A stretch of DNA of 64,000 nucleotides from Pleionea litopenaei (GTDB lineage Bacteria > Pseudomonadota > Gammaproteobacteria > Enterobacterales > Kangiellaceae). Both the position numbers and the translations under genes were made by a program. Numbering within the stretch: position 1 is the first letter of the stretch; the number at the start of each line of letters is the position of its first letter. Under the pieces are notes generated by a model. That model worked only from the letters and a program-made list of their open reading frames with translations, was not told where the DNA came from and made no database searches. The stretch is taken from NCBI RefSeq assembly GCF_031198435.1, contig NZ_CP133548.1, positions 930,001-994,000 of the forward strand. Reading direction: 5' to 3'. Positions 50,429 to 60,705 of this stretch are shown here, one piece after another.

Positions 50429-51931
50429 ATGAATTCAAAGAATGCAAATCAATCGAATGCTCACCAACCAACAAACTCGATCATTTCGTTTCCGTACTTA
50501 GGATTAAACAGTGCTGAGCATTATTTCGAAGCCGTGGCATCTTGGCCCTACTCTTTACTTCTGCACAGCGGCGGTAGCGACAAAGACCAATTCGATATTC
50601 TACTCGCTGCACCAGAGCGAGTGATTGTATCAAGTCAGTCAAATCACCAAACAACTCATCGTGTTTACGAGTTCGAAAGCGATCAAGTTTCGATTCCAAT
50701 GAATCGTGATGCCGAGTTTTCGAAAGTAAAAGAAGTTGGTGATTTGTTTTCAACACTTAACCGTTGGTTGAAAGAAAAAGGTTCAAAGCTTTCAGCCAAT
50801 GAAACTGAACACAAACACTTTTCATCACTTTCTAAGGATGTATTTACTGGCGGCTTAGCTGGCGCACTATCGTATGATTTCGGTAGGCAGCTAGAAAATA
50901 TCCCACAAAGTGCAAAAAATGATATTGGGCTGCCCGATTTGTGTCTCGGACTCTACTATTGTCCCGTGATCATTGACCATAAAAGCCAGACAGTCTCTTT
51001 ATATAATTTGTTCCAAAGGCCAAAAACCGCCGAGCGGCTAGCTCATTGGTTCATGCAAAATAACTCGACGGGTACGGCTGATAAATCCGTTTTCAAAATT
51101 ACCCGCCCTTGGTTTTCTAATATGGCAGAAAAAGATTATGCCGAGAAGTTTGCTAAGGTAAAACACTATATCAAGGCCGGAGATTGTTATCAGATTAATT
51201 TAGCTCAACGCTTCGAGTGTGAGTATCAAGGCGACCCATGGGTTGTCTACAAGTACTTGACTGAACTTAATCAAGCACCTTTTTCTGGTTACTTTAACTT
51301 GGGTACAAGCCAAATATTATCCCTTTCGCCCGAAAGATTTATTTCGGTTGCTGACGGTCACGCTATTACTCAGCCAATTAAAGGAACCCAACCAAGAGGC
51401 GTTAATGCTGAGCAAGATCAAGCGTATAAAGAAGCGCTTCAAAACAGTGAAAAAGATCAAGCGGAAAACTTAATGATTGTCGATCTTCTTCGTAATGATT
51501 TAAGCCGAACGGCCGTTCCTGGTAGCGTAAAAGTCAGTGAATTATTTGGCCTCTATTCGTTTCCTTCGGTTCATCACCTTATTTCAACGGTCGAATCAGA
51601 TGTCGACCCAAAATATTCTAACCTCGATGTTTTACGAGCGGCTTTCCCCGGAGGTTCCATTACTGGCGCACCCAAAGTTAGAGCCATGGAAATCATTGAG
51701 GAACTAGAGCCTCATCGGCGCTCCTTTTACTGTGGGTCTCTGGTCTACTTCGGGTTCAACGGTCGAATGGATAGCAATATTATGATCAGAACGTTAATTG
51801 CAAACCAAGAAAAACTGTATACATGGGCTGGTGGTGGCCTAGTCGATGACTCAACTTGTGAACTAGAATATCAAGAGACCTTTACTAAGTTGAGTAAAAT
51901 ACTCGACCCGCTAATTCAGATAAATGAATAA
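50429..51931 (+). CDS. pabB: Aminodeoxychorismate synthase component I
   Basis: Converts chorismate and ammonia to 4-amino-4-deoxychorismate for folate. 500 residues of the chorismate-binding family: KAGDCYQINLAQRFE, SPERFISVADGHAITQPIKGTQPRG, ENLMIVDLLRNDLSRTA, and GSITGAPKVRAMEIIEELEPHRRSFYCGSLVYF. The PIKGT segment carries the lysine diagnostic of PabB over TrpE. First gene of pabB-nudL-sdaA, an order also found in E. coli. Confidence 0.95.
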   Translation: MNSKNANQSNAHQPTNSIISFPYLGLNSAEHYFEAVASWPYSLLLHSGGSDKDQFDILLAAPERVIVSSQSNHQTTHRVYEFESDQVSIPMNRDAEFSKVKEVGDLFSTLNRWLKEKGSKLSANETEHKHFSSLSKDVFTGGLAGALSYDFGRQLENIPQSAKNDIGLPDLCLGLYYCPVIIDHKSQTVSLYNLFQRPKTAERLAHWFMQNNSTGTADKSVFKITRPWFSNMAEKDYAEKFAKVKHYIKAGDCYQINLAQRFECEYQGDPWVVYKYLTELNQAPFSGYFNLGTSQILSLSPERFISVADGHAITQPIKGTQPRGVNAEQDQAYKEALQNSEKDQAENLMIVDLLRNDLSRTAVPGSVKVSELFGLYSFPSVHHLISTVESDVDPKYSNLDVLRAAFPGGSITGAPKVRAMEIIEELEPHRRSFYCGSLVYFGFNGRMDSNIMIRTLIANQEKLYTWAGGGLVDDSTCELEYQETFTKLSKILDPLIQINE

Positions 51932-51946
51932 ATTTAGAGGTGGCGC

Positions 51947-52564
51947 ATGCGCTTAACACCGGGTGTTTTAGAACAAGCTATTAAACTCGATCAGGCTGGT
52001 ACAGCAGACGTATCCGCCGACCTCAATGAGGAATGGTTAACGCCTGCCGGAGTATTGGTTCCCTTAGTCGAGCGTCGCGTTGGTGACCACTTCGGCTATC
52101 ATGTTTTATTGACCCGAAGAGCAAGACATCTCAAAAACCATGCTGGTCAAATCAGCTTTCCAGGAGGCCGACAAGAAGATTACGATGACTCCTTAAAACA
52201 CACGGCTCTACGTGAAACTTATGAAGAGATAGGTATTAAGCCATCTCAGGTCAAAATTATTGGCGAACTTCCCCAGCACACAACCATTACTAAATATGTA
52301 ATGACACCCTTTGTTGGAATTTTACCGCCAACTTACTCATTAACCATCGACCCTTCAGAGGTTGATGAAGCATTCGAAGTTCCGTTGAGCTTTATTCTTG
52401 ATAAAAAAAACCAGCAATTACAGAGCGCTATGTTTCAAGGAGAAAAGCGATACTACTATTCAATACAGTATCACAGCTACAATATCTGGGGAGCGACAGC
52501 ACGGATTTTGGTCGAGTTTTCCAAACGGATCCACCACACATTCGACCACTGCCTAGAGGAATAA
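51947..52564 (+). CDS. nudL: CoA pyrophosphatase NudL (NUDIX)
   Basis: Predicted to hydrolyse coenzyme A to phosphopantetheine and ADP. 205 residues; the Nudix region GGRQEDYDDSLKHTALRETYEEIGI is preceded by the CoA-type signature LLTRRARHLKNHAGQISFPGG. AGAGGTGG precedes the ATG, 15 bases after the pabB stop. Confidence 0.93.
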   Translation: MRLTPGVLEQAIKLDQAGTADVSADLNEEWLTPAGVLVPLVERRVGDHFGYHVLLTRRARHLKNHAGQISFPGGRQEDYDDSLKHTALRETYEEIGIKPSQVKIIGELPQHTTITKYVMTPFVGILPPTYSLTIDPSEVDEAFEVPLSFILDKKNQQLQSAMFQGEKRYYYSIQYHSYNIWGATARILVEFSKRIHHTFDHCLEE

Positions 52565-52667
52565 GAGACAGTGGCTACTTAACGCGAGCAATATTACAAT
52601 GCAGCCGCAGATAACCATTCAATAGTTAATTACGTTTAAAAGACCACACAAAGTCAAGGTGAAATAA

Positions 52668-54047
52668 TTGTCCATAAGCACATTTGAAATATTCACGATC
52701 GGTATTGGCCCTTCTAGCTCGCATACGGTTGGACCAATGCGCGCTGCGCGGCGTTTTGTAGAAGAACTCAAGAAAAAAGGCTCTTTGACTCAAGTCACTC
52801 GAATTAAGTCCGAGCTATTCGGGTCACTCGGCCAAACCGGCAAAGGTCACGGCAGTGACGTCGCCGTGCTAATGGGCCTCGAGGGTAATCGCCCGTCAAA
52901 GCTCGACCCAGATATTGTCCCTGAGCGAATGGAGACCATTAGAGCTGAGAAACGAATGAATATTGCTGGTGAACACCTCATTCGCTATAACGAAAAAAAG
53001 GACTTAGTGTTTCATCGACGTGAAGTATTACCGAAACATGCAAATGGAATGAAGTTTCATGCTTATGATGCCGATGACAATCTGATTAAATCTGCCACCT
53101 ACTATTCCGTGGGTGGTGGCTTTGTTGTCAACGATGATGTATCTGCCGACGACCCCATTGTTGAAGACTCGACCCGCGTGACTTACCCTTTTAAAACAGC
53201 GGCAGAACTACTGGAGCTGACGCAAGAGCACGGAATGGATATTTCAAGTTTGATGCTCAGAAACGAGCTTTCTTGGCGTCCTGAAGCTGACGTTAGAGCA
53301 CAATTGATGCGTATTTGGGAAACCATGAAAGCCTGCGTACAACGAGGCTGTGAACGTGAAGGCATATTGCCAGGGGGACTAAAAGTTAAGCGACGAGCGC
53401 CCTCTTTATTTCGCAAATTGAAAGCGTCGCAAAACCAAACCGATGAACTGTCCGTCATGGACTGGGTCAACTTATACGCACTTGCGGTAAACGAAGAAAA
53501 TGCCGCGGGAGGTCGCGTTGTTACCGCTCCAACTAATGGTGCAGCCGGCATTATTCCAGCCGTCCTATACTATTTTGCGCAGCATTATTGCAAAGGAACT
53601 CCCGAAGATGACTCCATCATTCGATTTTTACTAACGGCTGCCGCCGTCGGTATTTTGTACAAAGAAAACGCTTCAATTTCTGGCGCTGAAGTTGGCTGCC
53701 AAGGGGAAGTGGGGGTTGCCTGTTCTATGGCGGCCGCTGCATTAACGGAGGTGATGGGAGGAACACCCGCGCAAGTCGAGAATGCGGCTGAAATTGGTAT
53801 GGAACATAACCTAGGCCTTACTTGTGACCCCGTGGGCGGACTCGTTCAAGTCCCTTGTATTGAGAGAAATGCGATGGGAGCCATCAAAGCCATTAATGCA
53901 GCTAGACTTGCTCTAAGAGGTGACGGTAGTCATAAAGTCTCTCTCGACAAGGTTATAAAAACGATGAGAGAAACCGGTGCCGATATGAAAACTAAGTACA
54001 AAGAAACCGCTCGAGGAGGCCTAGCTGTCAACATCATTGAGTGTTAA
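52668..54047 (+). CDS. sdaA: L-serine dehydratase (4Fe-4S)
   Basis: Deaminates L-serine to pyruvate. 459 residues: beta domain start [19 protein letters not shown], then the alpha domain with [22 protein letters not shown] and [20 protein letters not shown], which hold the cluster Cys. Starts at TTG (52668) with AAGGTG 8 bases upstream; the sequence fits the family N terminus, so a later ATG is unlikely. Confidence 0.95.
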   Translation: MSISTFEIFTIGIGPSSSHTVGPMRAARRFVEELKKKGSLTQVTRIKSELFGSLGQTGKGHGSDVAVLMGLEGNRPSKLDPDIVPERMETIRAEKRMNIAGEHLIRYNEKKDLVFHRREVLPKHANGMKFHAYDADDNLIKSATYYSVGGGFVVNDDVSADDPIVEDSTRVTYPFKTAAELLELTQEHGMDISSLMLRNELSWRPEADVRAQLMRIWETMKACVQRGCEREGILPGGLKVKRRAPSLFRKLKASQNQTDELSVMDWVNLYALAVNEENAAGGRVVTAPTNGAAGIIPAVLYYFAQHYCKGTPEDDSIIRFLLTAAAVGILYKENASISGAEVGCQGEVGVACSMAAAALTEVMGGTPAQVENAAEIGMEHNLGLTCDPVGGLVQVPCIERNAMGAIKAINAARLALRGDGSHKVSLDKVIKTMRETGADMKTKYKETARGGLAVNIIEC

Positions 54048-54110
54048 CCACTCAGTGTGATTCGATGAGTTTTAGCCGCAGTTTTCCAATGTAAAAATGA
54101 TCCAATAATC

Positions 54111-54141
54111 GGCATCGTAGAATTTCTAATTTCACGATGCC
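54111..54141. terminator. Weak hairpin between sdaA and the lipase gene
   Basis: GGCATCGT / ACGATGCC with a 15-base loop between convergent genes; no clear T run on either side. Confidence 0.4.
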
Positions 54142-54194
54142 TTAAAGATTCGGAAAGGTTTAACAAACTTCCTACCTCTCGTTTATAGCGGATT

Positions 54195-55034
54195 CTACTC
54201 ACACCCTTCAACAAAATGATAAGAACGACCTGAAAACCTTTTTAACGTTAAAAAGTGCAATATTTCATCAGCCACTGAACGGTTTAGTAATAACGTTGTA
54301 TGGTTGTCAGCTATTAAGATACGGTCACTCATTTCTTTCAGACAGGTATCAGAAACCGCTACTTTTCCATCATCAAGTCCGGGTAACCAACTGGAAAAAA
54401 TTGGATTGAGACTCCGAGTACCCGCAATCACACCTACGGTCGCGTTAATCGGTTTTAATTGCTGAACCATCGCCGTCGGTTTTTTGGAAATTTGTGAGAG
54501 TCGTTTAGCGTAGCGAGATTCATTAGGTAAGATAGATAGTAAATTATCCGCAACTTTGCTGCCTCGGTTAGGCGGCCCAATCATGACAATGGCGTTCAAA
54601 TTTTCGATCTCTTGCTCTTGCAAATAACTACGCACTAAGATTCCACCCAACGAATGGGTCACAAAGTTGATAGAGACGCCAGACTTACATTGCTTGATTG
54701 CTAGAGGAAGTGAAACCAAAGCAAGCGTTTCAATCTCACGGTGTAAAGAAGGATAGTCAAGGTTAACAACCTGATAATTCGACGCTTCGAGTTTATTCTG
54801 CAGATACAGCATCGAACGATCACTACGGCCCATACCGTGAAGCAAAACGACACACCCATTGGATAATGAATTTTTCTGAAAGTTTTTTTCATTACTAGTA
54901 GAAATTGAAGCTGCAGACACTTTAAGCGACGTTAACGCAATCAACGCACTAAAAACGAACAATAACCAAAGATTAGAATAACCGCTAACATACCGTTGTA
55001 AGTAAGTAACATACCACTGTAAGAGAGTAGACAT
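54195..55034 (-). CDS. Lipase-like alpha/beta hydrolase
   Basis: 279 residues: a hydrophobic N-terminal segment (about 20-42) serves as signal or anchor, then CVVLLHGMGRSDRSM (oxyanion loop), nucleophile elbow THSLGGILVRSY, and IGPPNRGSKVAD, typical of the triacylglycerol lipase/EstA-like group. The late His is likely ADNHTTLL. Probably a periplasmic or secreted esterase; no foldase gene adjacent. Confidence 0.82.
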   Translation of the reverse strand: MSTLLQWYVTYLQRYVSGYSNLWLLFVFSALIALTSLKVSAASISTSNEKNFQKNSLSNGCVVLLHGMGRSDRSMLYLQNKLEASNYQVVNLDYPSLHREIETLALVSLPLAIKQCKSGVSINFVTHSLGGILVRSYLQEQEIENLNAIVMIGPPNRGSKVADNLLSILPNESRYAKRLSQISKKPTAMVQQLKPINATVGVIAGTRSLNPIFSSWLPGLDDGKVAVSDTCLKEMSDRILIADNHTTLLLNRSVADEILHFLTLKRFSGRSYHFVEGCE

Positions 55035-55146
55035 GAGCGCTCAGTTTCCGTTGATGATGCCTGACATTCAAGCATCACCAGTCACTGCACACTAGCCTTT
55101 TTCTAAAACGTATCAGTATACGTGCCTTAACGTATTAAACGACGCT

Positions 55147-56121
55147 CTAACGTTCAGGAAGGCTACTATCTGATACCAAGTTATTAAGTTCGTTGGAAGA
55201 ACGACAACGAGCAACTTTTTTCAGTAATTCCTCATTCATATGCGGTGCGAGCATACTAATAAAGTCAGTAACATAGCGCCTGAAAAAGAAATTTTTGTGA
55301 AACACGATCTTGGCTTTTGAAGGGGAGAATAAGTGATCGGCATTAATCAGTTTGAGGTCTTGATCTTTCTCCGGGTTATAAGCCATACGAGCAATCAGCC
55401 CAACCCCCATACCCATTCGAACATAGGACTTGAGAATCTCTGAGTCGGTCGCGGTAATCACAAAATCAGGCTCTAACCCTGCTTCTTTAAATACTTTTTC
55501 GACATCCCCCATTTTGCCGTCGGGGGTCAGCTTTGCTAACAATGGATAACTGGCTAACTTCTCTAAACTAATTGATGGGTCTTGAGCAAGCGGATGCTCT
55601 CTCGGAACAACAATACATTGATGCCATAAAAAGCAAGGCAACTGAATTTTATCGGCAAACCATTCATCACGCTCACCAAAAATAACCAAGTCAATATCAC
55701 CATGATCGAGCATGTGATCAACATGAGCATTTATCCCTTGATGCAAGTGCAGTCTTACTTCAGGGTATTTCTTGGTAAAACTTTCAATCAAACTAGGAAG
55801 CAGGTAACGCGAAAAAGTATGGGTTGTGGCTATTCTAAAAATCCCTTTATCTTCACACACAAAATCGGCAGCTATGTCTTGAATCTTCTTAGTTAATTGC
55901 AAGATCTCTGTTGTCACTTCAAGTATACGGACACCAGCTGGAGTAACATTGGTTAAGTGCTTGCCACTTCGCGTAAATACTTGAACCCCAAGCTCATCTT
56001 CAAGAAGACGTATTTGTTTACTGATGCCTGGTTGTGAGGTGTACAAACTCTCTGCTGTAGCTGAAACGTTCAAATCATGACGAGCGACTTCATAGATGTA
56101 CTTGAGCTGCTGTAGCTTCAT
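55147..56121 (-). CDS. cysB: LysR-type regulator CysB
   Basis: Activator of sulfate assimilation and cysteine synthesis that senses N-acetylserine. 324 residues: MKLQQLKYIYEVARHDLNVSATAESLYTSQPGISKQIRLLE is the CysB/Cbl helix-turn-helix, and TTHTFSRYLLP plus MGMGVGLIARMAYNPEKD are effector-domain signatures. Length equals E. coli CysB. Confidence 0.93.
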   Translation of the reverse strand: MKLQQLKYIYEVARHDLNVSATAESLYTSQPGISKQIRLLEDELGVQVFTRSGKHLTNVTPAGVRILEVTTEILQLTKKIQDIAADFVCEDKGIFRIATTHTFSRYLLPSLIESFTKKYPEVRLHLHQGINAHVDHMLDHGDIDLVIFGERDEWFADKIQLPCFLWHQCIVVPREHPLAQDPSISLEKLASYPLLAKLTPDGKMGDVEKVFKEAGLEPDFVITATDSEILKSYVRMGMGVGLIARMAYNPEKDQDLKLINADHLFSPSKAKIVFHKNFFFRRYVTDFISMLAPHMNEELLKKVARCRSSNELNNLVSDSSLPER

Positions 56122-56354
56122 GCTTTAACTCCTAATGAAGGTTTTATACCCATTCTTATTCCGGTATTTCATTAAGAATAGTCGCTATCACAAAATTCAC
56201 CAATGTGGATAAGGATGTGGAAATCTTGTGTTTAGTATGTGAATGAATTTCAAAGCACAAAATATAGCTTTTTGATTATATTTTAAACAAAGAAAAGTTT
56301 TTATATAGTCAAATAGAATAAGTTTCACGGGAAACAATCAAAAGGAGATTAAAA

Positions 56355-56369
56355 ATGTCCAATATTTGA
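56355..56369 (+). other. Strong ribosome-binding site before a four-codon frame
   Basis: AAGGAG, 7-base spacer, then ATGTCCAATATTTGA (MSNI stop). It lies in the 297-bp gap between cysB and the 5'-nucleotidase gene, which are both on the other strand, so it serves no visible gene. Possibly a decayed gene start or chance. Confidence 0.3.
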
Positions 56370-56418
56370 TCTTATGGTTTTTTTCAACTGAAAACCGTCT
56401 TGTGGATAACTAAGTGGA

Positions 56419-57336
56419 TTACTCGTTAGCAACCCCATGAGGGACATGACCAGTCGCTACTAATTCGCCCGCAGAATCGCAGTGAAACTGTTGATCATCG
56501 AAAAAGACATCGGCTTCGTAAGCTCTTAAAAACTCTGCTTTCGACAAACCGCCAAGAAATAATGCTTCGTCAATTCGAATATCCCAACTACGCAACGTTC
56601 TGACCACGCGTTCGTGCGCCGGTGCACTCCTCGCTGTCACCAATGCCGTTCGAATGGGGCAGTCTTGTTCACTAAAGTCACGCTGAATTTGATGCAACGC
56701 AGCAAGAAAGGACTTAAAGGGACCGCCTTTAAGGGGTGATTTTGCGGAGGCCCGCTCACTCTTTGCAAATGCATCAAGCCCTTGATTTTTATATATTTTT
56801 TCCGCCTCATCAGAGAAAATAACGGCATCTCCATCAAAGGCAAACTTGAGTTCATTTCGAAGGTTTCCAGTGCTCGACTTATCGGCTTTAACTTTAGAAA
56901 CAATGGTTGCGGCGGCAAAACCACTTTCTAATGCTTTTCGAACATCTTCTGGATTGGTTGATAAAAATAAGTGTGCGTTAAACGCAGAGACATATTGGTA
57001 AGGATTTCGGCCTCCCGTAAATGCCGCACGGGTAATGGTTAAGTTATGCGCTTCGATCGAGTTAAAGATTCTTAATCCTGTATCGGCACTGTTTCGAGAA
57101 ATTAAAACCACTTCGACCCTGGGTTTTGAATCACTGCCCTGCTCATTCAGCGCTAATAGTTTTTTTACCAATGAGAATGCTGCGCCTGGCTCTAAGGGCC
57201 GCTCTTCATTTTCAATTTGATAGGTCGAATACGCTTGTACGCCCTGCTCCATAAATATCCGATGACTTTCTTGCAGGTCAAACAACGCGGTTGATGAAAT
57301 TGCAACCACTAGCTTATCGCCAAAAGAGGTTGGCAT
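56419..57336 (-). CDS. 5'-Nucleotidase, cytosolic type I-like
   Basis: 305 residues of the cN-I/NT5C1-like bacterial family: KLVVAISSTALFDLQESHRIFMEQG, VEVVLISRNSADTGLRIFNSIE, FTGGRNPYQYVSAF, LFLSTNPEDV and FAFDGDAVIFSDE (haloacid-dehalogenase-type Asp motif). Likely dephosphorylates nucleoside monophosphates. Single gene. Confidence 0.85.
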   Translation of the reverse strand: MPTSFGDKLVVAISSTALFDLQESHRIFMEQGVQAYSTYQIENEERPLEPGAAFSLVKKLLALNEQGSDSKPRVEVVLISRNSADTGLRIFNSIEAHNLTITRAAFTGGRNPYQYVSAFNAHLFLSTNPEDVRKALESGFAAATIVSKVKADKSSTGNLRNELKFAFDGDAVIFSDEAEKIYKNQGLDAFAKSERASAKSPLKGGPFKSFLAALHQIQRDFSEQDCPIRTALVTARSAPAHERVVRTLRSWDIRIDEALFLGGLSKAEFLRAYEADVFFDDQQFHCDSAGELVATGHVPHGVANE

Positions 57337-57460
57337 AAATTATCCTTTAAGCGTTAATTTATTGAAATTTATTACAAATTTTGAATAAGCATCTATACTT
57401 TTGACATTGAAACTTAGAATCATAATTAAATCAACCTCTATTGGATTTCAGCTACTGCGA

Positions 57461-59092
57461 ATGATTAATTACGAAAATAAAACCGCCCTCATTATTGAAG
57501 ATTTTGCTGAGTTTGCACGCTCTCTTCGCGCGATGTTAAATGAAATAGGTATTGACGATGTCGACTTGGTTAACACTGGTGAGTCTGCGCTTAGAGCCTG
57601 TAGTGAAAAGTCATACGACATCATCTTATCTGACTACAACCTCGGTCATGGTAAAAATGGAATGCAAGTACTTGAAGAACTGCATTTTCATAATTATTTA
57701 AAACCAGAAGCGATTTTTATTATGACCACGGCGGAAAACACGACCGCGATGGTGATGGGCGCGTTAGAAAATCAGCCAGATTCCTATTTAACAAAGCCCT
57801 TCAATAATGCTCAACTGCGTTCTCGACTCAATAACTTAGCTGCAAAAAAAGAAGCGCTAAAACCTCTTTTAATCGCGATCAGCAAAGGAAAGCTGAACGA
57901 CGCGCTGCAACTCTGCGAAGAAATTGCCGACAGTTACCCCAAATACAAGAGTAACGTTGATAAGCTAAGAGCAGAAATTTTGATGAAAAAACGCCAGTAC
58001 GCTGAAGCGATGAGCGTCTACGAAACATTGCTTGAGAAGCGTCCAATTCCATGGGCGATGGTTGGTTTAGCCCAAGCGCAGATGGCAAAGCGGGAATATC
58101 AGAGTGCCATGACCGTATTAAAGGAAACCTTAGTAAAATTTCCAATGGTCCTCGAAGCTTACGATTTACTTGCAGAGTGTCAACTCAAAGAAAATGAACC
58201 AGAAGAAGCGCAGCAAACCTTAAAAGAAGCGATTAAACGTTCACCTAGAGTCATTAAGCGTCAGAATAAGCTGGGAGAAGTCGCTGAAAAAAATGGCGAC
58301 TTTGAATCGTCCATACACGCTTTTAAACAATCCATTCGTCTTGGTAATAATTCAATTTTCAAAACGGCAGATAGCTATATTAACTACACTAACAGTGTTA
58401 GCCACTTTATTGAAGCCGACCCGCAAGCCGTTCCAAGAAATCTTATCAATGAAACCGAGAGCTATCTAAAAGAATACTATAAAGAATACAAAGACGATAA
58501 AGTCAGTCGTATGCGTGGCAACATCGCCGAGGGCTTATTTTTAAATCATCAAGGCAAACAAAAAGAAGCGCAAAAATGTGTGGAGTCTGCAAAAAGCCTT
58601 TACGCTAATATTGAAACCATGTTGCCTGGCATGGCAGGCCTTGAATTGGCCAAAGGTTTAAGAGAGCTTGGTGAGGAGAACCTTGCCGAAGATATTATCA
58701 AAGATGCTGTTCAACATAATTTTGAAGACACTCGATTTCTTGAAGAAGCGCTGCCGCATTTAAATGACAAATCTATTTTAGAGAAAGGTAAACAAGCGCA
58801 TCGCCTAAACTCTCAAGGTATTAAGTTTTTCGAACAAGGTTCCTATGACCAAGCTATCGACTGCTTTATAAAAGCTATCGAAGCCTCACCCAAAAACGTA
58901 TCAATTATATTAAATACGGTGCAGGTCATGCTCAAAGTTCACCAATCCGGTAACGGTGATGCCTCGATAATCGAGCGTTGTGAAGGTTACTTAAACTCCA
59001 TTAATAACTTATCTCCTGATGATGATCGATTCTTGCGGTTCAGTGAACTACTGCGCCTCACGCGAGTCATAAAGCAGGAGTTAAACGGATGA
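57461..59092 (+). CDS. Response-regulator receiver with C-terminal TPR repeats
   Basis: 543 residues: receiver domain (about 5-130) with phospho-acceptor D58 in DIILSDYNLGHGKNG and Lys in PDSYLTKPFNN, then a long helical region of TPR-type repeats (about 150-480), for example YAEAMSVYETLLEKRP and YDQAIDCFIKAIEASPKN. No DNA-binding output, so it acts by protein contact. The ATG at 57461 is chosen for domain fit; the frame is open 20 codons upstream. Overlaps the following kinase gene by ATGA, so the two are probably partners, as in VieB-like systems where the receiver-TPR protein restrains a kinase. Confidence 0.85.
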   Translation: MINYENKTALIIEDFAEFARSLRAMLNEIGIDDVDLVNTGESALRACSEKSYDIILSDYNLGHGKNGMQVLEELHFHNYLKPEAIFIMTTAENTTAMVMGALENQPDSYLTKPFNNAQLRSRLNNLAAKKEALKPLLIAISKGKLNDALQLCEEIADSYPKYKSNVDKLRAEILMKKRQYAEAMSVYETLLEKRPIPWAMVGLAQAQMAKREYQSAMTVLKETLVKFPMVLEAYDLLAECQLKENEPEEAQQTLKEAIKRSPRVIKRQNKLGEVAEKNGDFESSIHAFKQSIRLGNNSIFKTADSYINYTNSVSHFIEADPQAVPRNLINETESYLKEYYKEYKDDKVSRMRGNIAEGLFLNHQGKQKEAQKCVESAKSLYANIETMLPGMAGLELAKGLRELGEENLAEDIIKDAVQHNFEDTRFLEEALPHLNDKSILEKGKQAHRLNSQGIKFFEQGSYDQAIDCFIKAIEASPKNVSIILNTVQVMLKVHQSGNGDASIIERCEGYLNSINNLSPDDDRFLRFSELLRLTRVIKQELNG

Positions 59093-59784
59093 GCGACAAC
59101 AAAAGTCAAAACCTCGATTTTGCCATGGTGCTTGCTTCAGCCGTTCATGATATGAAAAACTCTTTGGCCATTTTAATGAGCGCGATCACAGAACTTGAAC
59201 GCAAATACCCCGCCAAAGATGACGATGATCGCAAACAGCATGCGGTCCTGCAATACGAATCTAGCCGCCTAAATTCCGCTCTTGTTCAATTGCTTGGTTT
59301 ATATAAATTAAAGAGTCAGCAATTGCCGTTAAATATTAATTACAATAATTTAGAAGATTTTTTACACGACCAAGCCGCTCAATACGAGCCCTTGGCTCGA
59401 CCTAAATCGATTCTAATTGACATTGAAGTTGAAGATGAGCTTGAAGGATGTTTCGACGTTGATCTCGTTGCCAGCGTTATCAATAACGTTTTAGGCAATG
59501 CTATTCGGTATACCCAAAGTCGTATTATTCTCTCGGCTTACTATGAGGATGGCATCGTCATCGATATCGAAGACGATGGTCGAGGCTATCCGGCTAACAT
59601 GATTGAACAACAAGAAAACTTCATTAAATCTATCAACCACAGTACCGGGAGTACGGGTCTTGGTCTTTACTTCGCCGGACAAATTGCGCGACTGCATGAG
59701 TCAGGTGGTGTGCAGGGCTCTATTCAATTACTGAACAACCCAGAAACACAAGGCGGCATTTTTCGACTAAAACTCCCTGAATAG
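59089..59784 (+). CDS. Cytoplasmic histidine kinase without sensor domain
   Basis: 231 residues only: phospho-acceptor helix with His20 in SAVHDMKNSLAIL and an HATPase domain with N box NVLGNAIRYT, G1 EDDGRGYP and G2 GSTGLGLYFAGQIA. No membrane segment or input domain; input probably comes through a partner such as the upstream receiver-TPR protein, with which it overlaps by four bases. Confidence 0.88.
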   Translation: MSDNKSQNLDFAMVLASAVHDMKNSLAILMSAITELERKYPAKDDDDRKQHAVLQYESSRLNSALVQLLGLYKLKSQQLPLNINYNNLEDFLHDQAAQYEPLARPKSILIDIEVEDELEGCFDVDLVASVINNVLGNAIRYTQSRIILSAYYEDGIVIDIEDDGRGYPANMIEQQENFIKSINHSTGSTGLGLYFAGQIARLHESGGVQGSIQLLNNPETQGGIFRLKLPE

Positions 59785-59863
59785 TTGATTTTACAAAGGT
59801 TTTATGTGAATTTAGCAAAGCAAAACATCATTCAAACACTGAACAAAAGGCGATAAAGACACC

Positions 59864-60631
59864 ATGGATACAACGATATTAATTATTATCATTGTTGCAT
59901 TACTGATCGTCGCCGTTGGTACCAGTGGTTATTTTCAGTTTCGAGAGCAGCAAAAAGCTGAGCGTCGACAAAACTTTTCGAAATTTAATTACCGAGCAAG
60001 AGAAGGCCAAGAACTGTATGACCGCTTTCACGAATTACCCATTGGAGCCGACACTCGGAAAGTCATCCTTCAATACATTGCCGTCAACCTAACCAAAGCG
60101 CTACAGGTTGAGCCCGGTGCTAATGAGCTCAAAAATACTTTGAATGAAATTCAGCAACGCATTGAATCTCCTGCGTTACCGGCTGACAAGCAGCGACTGC
60201 GCCCTCCTAGTGACCCACAAGAGCTTGTCGTGTTAATGGGGCGAGTTAAAAGCTTGGTGCGATATATACATAAAATTGGTCGAATGCCAGGCATCGATAT
60301 CGGCGCTGCCAGCAACGGACTGAATAACTTAAAAAGGGTTTACCTAAACTTACAAACTCAAACTTATATTGCCATTGGTAAGAAAAAAGTCAGTGAAAAA
60401 GCCTTCCCTCAAGCATTTATAGCTTTCGATAATGCAAAAAAATTATTACTTCGTCAAAATATCGCCGATGATGAAACCCAAGCGACATTACAAGAATTAG
60501 AACGATTGATGCAAGAAACTAAACAACAACGACAACCAGTTGATCCAAGCGTTGATGCAGAACACAATGAAGAAGAGTCGCTCGACCTTGGCGATAGCGA
60601 TGACCTATTTCAGCCAAAGAAAAAGTGGTAA
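59864..60631 (+). CDS. Membrane-anchored hypothetical protein
   Basis: 255 residues: one N-terminal membrane helix (about 4-24), a basic stretch, then a soluble, mostly helical domain (about 40-230) with possible TPR-like helices (FPQAFIAFDNAKKLLL) and an acidic tail ending DDLFQPKKKW. No family recognised. 79 bases after the kinase, same strand, so it may belong to that signalling unit. Confidence 0.65.
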   Translation: MDTTILIIIIVALLIVAVGTSGYFQFREQQKAERRQNFSKFNYRAREGQELYDRFHELPIGADTRKVILQYIAVNLTKALQVEPGANELKNTLNEIQQRIESPALPADKQRLRPPSDPQELVVLMGRVKSLVRYIHKIGRMPGIDIGAASNGLNNLKRVYLNLQTQTYIAIGKKKVSEKAFPQAFIAFDNAKKLLLRQNIADDETQATLQELERLMQETKQQRQPVDPSVDAEHNEEESLDLGDSDDLFQPKKKW

Positions 60632-60705
60632 CCGCATTAATAAATAGTGAGCCGATTGGTAGACAATTGTTTTATTTACGGCTGTTTGAAATAAAAAATC
60701 GAACC

